Shown here piece by piece: positions 59,049-64,000 of a DNA stretch of 64,000 nucleotides (position 1 is the stretch's first letter; every line of letters begins with the position of its first letter). The notes beneath the pieces were generated by a model. The model did no database searches. It was not told where the DNA came from and saw only the letters and a list, made by a program, of their open reading frames with translations. This DNA comes from Micromonospora sp045209745 (GTDB taxonomy: Bacteria > Actinomycetota > Actinomycetes > Mycobacteriales > Micromonosporaceae), in assembly GCF_045209745.1 (NCBI RefSeq), contig NZ_CP109273.1, forward strand, positions 4,526,001-4,590,000, given 5' to 3'. The translations under genes were made by a program, and so were the position numbers.

Positions 59049-60968
59049 TCAGCTGGCCGGAGCGCGTAGGCGGTGCAGGCGCAGCGCGAGCTGCACCTCC
59101 AGCGCCCGCTCGGGTCGCTGCCAGTCGGCGCCGAGCAGTTGCCCGACCCGCTCCAGCCGCTGGGTCACCGTGTTGACGTGCACGTGCAGCTGCTCGGAGG
59201 CCCGGGCCAGGCTGCCACCCACCCCGAAGTACGCCTCCAACGTCTTGACCAGAGCCGTCCCCCGCCGGGCGTCGTAGTCGACCACCGGCCCGACCGTGGC
59301 GCTGAGGAACTGGGTCACGTCCGTTTCGCCCCGGTCGCCGACCGTGCCCAGCAGCAGCCCGACGAACCCCAGCTCCGCGGAGCTCGCCCCCTGACCGGCC
59401 CGGCCCAGCGCGCCCAGCGCGGTGAGGCACCGGTCCGCCTCGTGGAACGTCCCGGCCAGCGCCGCCGGCGTGTTCGACGGACCACTCGCCCCGGCCGTCA
59501 CCGGTCGGCCGGTCACCCGGGACAGGTCCCGGGCAACCGCACGGGCGCTGCCACCGGCGTCCAACCCCGGCAGCATCAGCACCACCCGGCCGTCGCGCGC
59601 CGCGGCCAGCCCGCCCCGCGCCGAGGCGTAGGTGGTGGCCCAGGAGAGCACCCGCTGCCGGGCCGAGCCGGTCGCGGCGATCGCGTCGTCGCCCACCGCC
59701 ACCAACACGTGCGGCGCGTCCAGGTCCACCCCGAGCCGGCGAGCCCGGCTGCGCAGCGCGTCGGTGTCGCGCAGCGGGCGGGCGATCAGATCGTCCAGCA
59801 GCTCGCCGCGAACCCGCCCCTCCGCCTCGGCGACCGTCCGGCGGAACAGCAGCAGCAGCGCGGTCACCAGCGCGGCCCGCTCCAGGATCCGCTGGTCGGC
59901 GTCGACCAACTCGTCGTCCGGGCGCAGCACCAGGGCACCCAGGTTCTCCGCGCCCGCCACCACGGCGGCGTACCAGAGCGGACTGCGGCGCACGCTGCGC
60001 CCCTCGGTCCGGGACGCGGCCACCGCCTCGACGATGTCCGCCCGGTCCGGCTCGTCGATCTCACCCACCCGGGCCAGCAGGCGGCCTTCGGCGTCCAGCG
60101 CCAGCAGCGCGCCGCCCAGCACCTCGGTCACCGCGGCCGCCACGTCCTCCACACCGCCGCCGCGCAGCACCAGCGCGGTCATCCGGTCGTGTGCCGCCGC
60201 GGCCCGCTCCACCGAGCTGCTGTGCGCCCGGATGGTGGTGTTCGCCGCCGACAACTCGGCCAGCGCCGAGCGGGTCTCGGTCAGCAGTCGGGCGGTGTCG
60301 ATCGCCACCGCGGCGTGCGCGGCGAGGGACACCAGCAGCGTCACCTCCTCCCGGACGAACGGTCGGGCCGAACGGTTGGCCGCGTAGAGCACCCCGATCG
60401 AGGTGGAGCCGAGTCGCAGCGGCACCCCGAGGATCGCGACCAGACCCTCCTCCCCGACCCCGGCGTCGATCTCACCGGTGTGGTGGAAGCGCGCGTCCTC
60501 GCCGTAGTTGGCGGTGACGTACGGGGCGCCGGACTGGGCTACCAGGCCACCGAGGCCGGCGCCCATCGGCAGGCGCAGCTGCTGGAAGCGGGCCGAGACC
60601 GACCCGTCGGTCACCCGCATGTAGGTGTCGCCGCGCTCGTCGTCGTTGAGCGTCATGTAGGCCACGTCCGCGCCGAGCAGGTTGCGGGCCCGGTGCACGA
60701 TCGCCCGCAGCACGTCGTCCAGGTCGCGCAACCCGGCCAGGTCACTGACCGTGTCGTACAGGCCGGACAGCTCGGTCTCACGGCGGCGGCGCCGCTCCAG
60801 CAGCGCGCGGACCCGCAACGCCACCGACTTTGCCTGCTCCAGCTCGGCCAGCCGGTCGGGCGGCAGGCCGGCGGCCCGCGCGGCCACCAGAGGTCCCTCG
60901 AACTCGACCGCTGCGGCCTCACGGGCGAGCAGTTCCAGGAACTCCACCGGCGATGACATGGTCGACAT
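59049..60968 (-). CDS. GAF - PucR-type transcriptional regulator
   Basis: The protein has 639 residues. An N-terminal helical part is followed by a GAF domain (about 60-215, VAYMTLNDDERGDTYMRV ... GVLYAANRSARPF), a coiled-coil region, a middle domain, and the C-terminal PucR HTH_30 (VKTLEAYFGVGGSLARASEQ, LHVHVNTVTQRLERV). PucR proteins with GAF domains regulate catabolic operons, and this one is cotranscribed with a hydroxybutyrate-dehydrogenase-like gene. The ATG at 60968 is chosen; a GTG at 60983 touching the upstream stop is the alternative. Confidence 0.9.
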   Translation of the reverse strand: MSTMSSPVEFLELLAREAAAVEFEGPLVAARAAGLPPDRLAELEQAKSVALRVRALLERRRRRETELSGLYDTVSDLAGLRDLDDVLRAIVHRARNLLGADVAYMTLNDDERGDTYMRVTDGSVSARFQQLRLPMGAGLGGLVAQSGAPYVTANYGEDARFHHTGEIDAGVGEEGLVAILGVPLRLGSTSIGVLYAANRSARPFVREEVTLLVSLAAHAAVAIDTARLLTETRSALAELSAANTTIRAHSSSVERAAAAHDRMTALVLRGGGVEDVAAAVTEVLGGALLALDAEGRLLARVGEIDEPDRADIVEAVAASRTEGRSVRRSPLWYAAVVAGAENLGALVLRPDDELVDADQRILERAALVTALLLLFRRTVAEAEGRVRGELLDDLIARPLRDTDALRSRARRLGVDLDAPHVLVAVGDDAIAATGSARQRVLSWATTYASARGGLAAARDGRVVLMLPGLDAGGSARAVARDLSRVTGRPVTAGASGPSNTPAALAGTFHEADRCLTALGALGRAGQGASSAELGFVGLLLGTVGDRGETDVTQFLSATVGPVVDYDARRGTALVKTLEAYFGVGGSLARASEQLHVHVNTVTQRLERVGQLLGADWQRPERALEVQLALRLHRLRAPAS

Positions 60969-60982
60969 TGTGCTCGGGCCCA

Positions 60983-61765
60983 CTAGTTCGCCGTCCAGCC
61001 CCCGTCGAGGGCGATCGACGCGCCGGTGATGAACGCCGCCGGCGACGAGCAGAGGTACGCCAGCAGTTCGGCGACCTCCTCCGGTTCGATCAGTCGCTTG
61101 ATCGCGGCCCGGGCCAGCATGATCTTCTCGATCACCTCGGCCTCCGGGATGTCGTGGCTGGCCGCCTGGTTGGCGATCTGGCTCTCCACCAGGGCGGTGC
61201 GCACGTACGCCGGGTTGATGCAGTTGGCGGTGACCCCGTGCGCGGCGCCCTCCAGGGCGACCACCTTCGACAACCCTTCGAGGGCGTGCTTGGCCGAGAC
61301 GTAGGCCGCCTTGTACGGCGAGGCCCGCAGCCCGTGCACCGAGGAGATGTTGACGATCCGGCCCCAGCCCCGGGCATACATGTGCGGGAGCGCGCGGCGG
61401 ATGATCAGGAACGGCGCCTCGACCATCACCCGTTGGATGTACTCGAAGCGCTCGACGGGGAAGTCCTGCAGCGGCGCCACGTGCTGGAGCCCGGCGTTGT
61501 TCACCACGATGTCCACGTCCACGTCGAGGCGGTCCACCGCCGTGGCGTCGGACAGGTCGACGCCCTCGGCCCGGCCGCCGGTCTCGGCGGCCACCGCCTT
61601 GGCCGCCTCCAGGTTGCGGTCCACCACGAGCACCTTGGCGCCGGCCGCGCCCAGCCGCAGGGCGCACGCCCGCCCGATGCCGCTTCCGCCCCCGGTGACC
61701 AGGGCGGTCCGACCGGCGAGGTCGACCTGTACGACGTGGGGGACCGCCACGGGTTCTGCCGTCAT
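60983..61765 (-). CDS. Short-chain dehydrogenase, 3-hydroxybutyrate dehydrogenase-like
   Basis: The 260-residue SDR has NAD motif TGGGSGIGRA and VNNAGLQHV. The catalytic Ser-Tyr-Lys lies in NISSVHGLRASPYK and AYVSAKHAL, and the C-terminal motif is PAAFITGASIALDGGWTAN. SVHGL and the Gln in LQHV are typical of D-3-hydroxybutyrate dehydrogenase, which interconverts hydroxybutyrate and acetoacetate. It stands in one operon with the GAF-PucR gene. Confidence 0.9.
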   Translation of the reverse strand: MTAEPVAVPHVVQVDLAGRTALVTGGGSGIGRACALRLGAAGAKVLVVDRNLEAAKAVAAETGGRAEGVDLSDATAVDRLDVDVDIVVNNAGLQHVAPLQDFPVERFEYIQRVMVEAPFLIIRRALPHMYARGWGRIVNISSVHGLRASPYKAAYVSAKHALEGLSKVVALEGAAHGVTANCINPAYVRTALVESQIANQAASHDIPEAEVIEKIMLARAAIKRLIEPEEVAELLAYLCSSPAAFITGASIALDGGWTAN

Positions 61766-61781
61766 GGCGCAAGAAGTTACG

Positions 61782-61841
61782 AGCTGTGTGGCCTCCGGCA
61801 CATGGGCCAGCGACACATACTCCGGGGCAAAGCTGTGTGGC
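61782..61841. promoter_or_regulatory. Direct-repeat pair in the SDR promoter region
   Basis: AGCTGTGTGGC occurs at 61782-61792 and again at 61831-61841, 17 bp and more upstream of the SDR start. The repeats may be binding sites for the PucR-type regulator. The rest of 61766-62027 holds no gene; it is shared with ruvC. Confidence 0.5.
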
Positions 61842-62027
61842 ACCCCCGGCAGCAGGCGAGCCGGCGCGGGCCCTGATGTTTGGGCCTGGGATGGCCGGGC
61901 GGCGCAAGCACTGCGTACGCGCTCAGACGCCGCAACGAATGCGAGGGCGTGTCCCGTGGGGCCCGTGGGAAGGCCGACGGTTAGGGTGTCGAACACACGT
62001 ACTGCTGACGGCTGGGGAGGGGGCGGC

Positions 62028-62555
62028 GTGCGGGTGCTGGGCGTTGACCCGGGGTTGACCCGGTGTGGGGTGGGCGTGGTCGAGGGTGTGCCCGGCCGAC
62101 CCTGCACTCTCATCGCCTACTACGTGGTCTACACCGACCCGGCCGACGACCTGGCGCTGCGCCTGCTGCACCTGGACCGGTCACTGACCGAGCTGGTCGC
62201 CAAACACCAGCCCGAGAGCGTTGCCGTCGAGCGGGTGTTCAGCCAGCACAACGTGCGTACGGTGATGGGCACCGCGCAGGCCAGCGGCATCGCCGTGCTG
62301 GCCGGTGCGCGGGCCGGGCTGCCGGTGCAGACGTACACCCCGAGCGAGGTGAAGGCGGCCGTGACCGGGTCCGGTCAGGCCGACAAGGCGCAGATGACCG
62401 CCATGGTGACCCGCCTATTGCGGCTGGCCGAGCCGCCGAAGCCGGCCGACGCCGCCGATGCGCTCGCCCTGGCCATCTGCCACGTGTGGCGCGGCGGGAC
62501 CCGCTCCAAGCTGGCCGCGGCCGCCGACCGGGCACGACGAGGAGGAGCACGATGA
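62028..62555 (+). CDS. ruvC: Holliday junction endonuclease RuvC
   Basis: The 175-residue resolvase has the four catalytic acids Asp7 (LGVDPGLT), Glu68 (VAVERVFS), Asp141 and Asp144 (KPADAADALA). It cuts Holliday junctions bound by RuvAB. The GTG follows GGGGAGGGGG. Its stop overlaps the ruvA start (ATGA). Confidence 0.98.
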   Translation: MRVLGVDPGLTRCGVGVVEGVPGRPCTLIAYYVVYTDPADDLALRLLHLDRSLTELVAKHQPESVAVERVFSQHNVRTVMGTAQASGIAVLAGARAGLPVQTYTPSEVKAAVTGSGQADKAQMTAMVTRLLRLAEPPKPADAADALALAICHVWRGGTRSKLAAAADRARRGGAR

Positions 62556-63154
62556 TCGCCAGCGTGCGCGGCACGGTGACCGCGACGGGCCCGGATCAGG
62601 CCGTGATCGAGGTTGGCGGTGTCGGCCTCGCCGTGCACTGCGCCCCCGGGACCCTCGCGGAGCTGCGGGTCGGCCAGGTCGCCCGGCTCGCCACCAGCCT
62701 GATCGTGCGGGAAGATTCGCTGACTCTCTACGGCTTCGCCGACGACGACGCCAAGTCGCTGTTCGAGCTGCTCCAGACCGCCAGCGGGGTCGGCCCGCGA
62801 CTGGCCCAGGCGGTGCTGGCCGTGCACACTCCGGACGCGGTGCGCAAGGCGATCGCCAACGCCGACACCGCGGCGCTGACCCGGGTGCCCGGGATCGGCA
62901 AGAAGGGCGCCGAACGCCTGGTGCTGGAGCTGCGCGACCGGATCGGCCCGGTGCCGATCGGCGTCGACGGCGTGGCCGGGGTGACTGGCGGCAGCTGGCC
63001 CGACCAGGTCCGGCAGGCGCTGGTCGGGCTGGGCTGGACGGCCGGTCAGGCCGACCAGGCCGTGGCCGCTGTCGCGGAGACGATCGTGGGCGAGACGCCG
63101 CCGGTGCCGGTCCTGCTCAAGCAGGCCATCCGCCTGCTCGGTCGTACCCGATGA
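62552..63154 (+). CDS. ruvA: Holliday junction branch migration protein RuvA
   Basis: The 200-residue protein has an N-terminal OB fold (MIASVRGTVTA), helix-hairpin-helix pairs including TASGVGPRLAQAVL and VPGIGKKGAERLV, and the C-terminal RuvB-binding domain. It binds four-way junctions and loads RuvB. Confidence 0.98.
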   Translation: MIASVRGTVTATGPDQAVIEVGGVGLAVHCAPGTLAELRVGQVARLATSLIVREDSLTLYGFADDDAKSLFELLQTASGVGPRLAQAVLAVHTPDAVRKAIANADTAALTRVPGIGKKGAERLVLELRDRIGPVPIGVDGVAGVTGGSWPDQVRQALVGLGWTAGQADQAVAAVAETIVGETPPVPVLLKQAIRLLGRTR

Positions 63155-63186
63155 GTGCCCGGCCGCGACGGGAGGCGGCGCGGTGA
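63151..63186 (+). CDS. Possible coupling micro-ORF between ruvA and ruvB
   Basis: The frame MSARPRREAAR starts at an ATG overlapping the ruvA stop (ATGA), and its TGA overlaps the ruvB GTG (GTGA). This is ideal geometry for passing ribosomes from ruvA to ruvB. It may also be chance; the peptide need not have a function. Confidence 0.35.
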   Translation: MSARPRREAAR

Positions 63187-64000
63187 GCGAGACCGACGGG
63201 CTTGCCTCGGCGTACGTCAGTGATGCCGAGCGGGACGCGGAGGCCACGGTACGGCCGAGGCGGCTGGCCGAGTTCATCGCCCAGGACCGGGTGCGCGACC
63301 AGCTCGACCTGTTATTGCAGGGCGCGATGCGGCGGGGGTCGCCACCGGATCACATCCTGCTCTCCGGCCCGCCCGGGCTGGGCAAGACGAGCCTGGCCAA
63401 CATCGTCGCCGCCGAGCTGGGCGCGGGCATCCGCGTGACCAGCGGCCCGGCGATCGAGCGTTCCGGTGACCTGGCGGCGATCCTGACCAGCCTCGCCGAG
63501 GGCGACGTGTTTTTCATCGACGAGATCCACCGCATCGCGCGGCCGGCCGAGGAACTGCTCTACAGCGCCATGGAGGACTTCCGGGTCGACGTGGTGGTCG
63601 GCAAGGGGCCGGGGGCGACCGCGATCCCGCTGGACGTCGAGCCGTTCACCCTGGTCGGCGCGACGACCCGCTCGGGCCTGTTGACCGGGCCGATGCGGGA
63701 CCGGTTCGGCTTCGTCGCGCACCTCGACTTCTACGCTCCGGCGGATCTGGAGACGCTGCTGCACCGCTCGGCGCGGATTCTCGGTGTGCCGATCACACCC
63801 GAAGGAGCGACCGAGATCGCCAGCCGGTCCCGGGGCACCCCGCGGATCGCCAACCGGCTGTTGCGCCGGGTCCGCGATTATGCGGAGGTGCGGGCCGACG
63901 GCGTGGTCGATCTCGCCACCGCCCGTGCCGCGTTGATCGTGTACGACGTGGACGCGCTCGGCCTGGACCGGCTGGACCGGGCGGTGCTGACCGCGCTGGT
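63183..64000 (+). CDS. ruvB: Holliday junction branch migration ATPase RuvB (partial)
   Basis: The first 272 residues of the AAA+ motor are present and run off the window. Walker A is GPPGLGKTS (62-70), Walker B VFFIDEIHR, and the sensor 1 region TLVGATTRSGLLT is followed by PMRDRFGF with the arginine finger. The GTG start has a GGGAGG box. It drives branch migration with RuvA. Confidence 0.97.
   Translation, partial: MSETDGLASAYVSDAERDAEATVRPRRLAEFIAQDRVRDQLDLLLQGAMRRGSPPDHILLSGPPGLGKTSLANIVAAELGAGIRVTSGPAIERSGDLAAILTSLAEGDVFFIDEIHRIARPAEELLYSAMEDFRVDVVVGKGPGATAIPLDVEPFTLVGATTRSGLLTGPMRDRFGFVAHLDFYAPADLETLLHRSARILGVPITPEGATEIASRSRGTPRIANRLLRRVRDYAEVRADGVVDLATARAALIVYDVDALGLDRLDRAVLTAL

Overview
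The window is about 72% GC, uses almost only G/C-ending codons and many GTG starts, and carries a gene backbone typical of Actinobacteria. Small membrane-anchored HTH proteins, SLATT and Cys-microprotein families point to a Micromonospora-like member of the Micromonosporaceae. This is inferred from gene content alone; I see no rRNA or tRNA gene.

The backbone is the conserved run thrS - HIT (Ap4A phosphorylase type) - pgsA - PIM acyltransferase - pimA - membrane protein - pdxS - pdxT - yebC, followed much later by ruvC-ruvA-ruvB, with ruvB cut by the window end. It links threonyl-tRNA charging, phosphatidylinositol (mannoside) synthesis, de novo PLP synthesis and Holliday-junction processing. 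About 38 kb of other genes lie between yebC (ends 23742) and ruvC (starts 62028). A zinc carboxypeptidase, a HAD-like protein, an aldo/keto reductase and an EF-G-like GTPase are interspersed earlier in the backbone.

Region by region: 0-9.5 kb holds a holin-X/DUF3618/DUF4235 triplet, a cold-shock gene, an aldo/keto reductase, a trans-aconitate-methyltransferase-like gene coupled to an adenosine-deaminase-family gene (probably a 6-aminodeoxyfutalosine deaminase), an OmpR-type two-component system, an ADP-ribosylglycohydrolase and a YcnI-like protein. 9.7-23.7 kb is the backbone. 23.9-26.3 kb is a divergent pair of membrane-anchored HTH proteins, one ending in a beta-trefoil-like domain and the other in a peptidoglycan-binding plus lysozyme-like domain. 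26.6-32.9 kb has a NatAB-type ABC exporter, a NarL-type two-component system, a PadR/HAAS pair and a YrdC/YciO gene. 33.0-39.5 kb has dnaE, a YncE-like lipoprotein and an ABC-F ATPase preceded by a candidate leader peptide.

39.7-43.7 kb is the most accessory-looking stretch: a higBA toxin-antitoxin pair, a truncated response regulator, an XRE-TPR regulator, a 61-aa Cys protein and a double SLATT (DUF4231) membrane protein, which is a predicted immune effector type. 44-56.3 kb is catabolic: aminotransferase, acyl-CoA dehydrogenase, TetR, aldehyde and alcohol dehydrogenases apparently sharing one TetR operator motif, then a pair of tandem Cys microproteins, an AlpA-like HTH, an SPFH protein and a complete five-gene branched-chain-amino-acid-type ABC transporter. 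56.7-61.8 kb has an MFS exporter with TetR, then a 3-hydroxybutyrate-dehydrogenase-like SDR with a GAF-PucR regulator.

Convergent and scar intergenic regions repeatedly carry structured palindromic elements with GATC-containing ends. Two of them (23760-23833 and 40925-41000) are clearly copies of one family.
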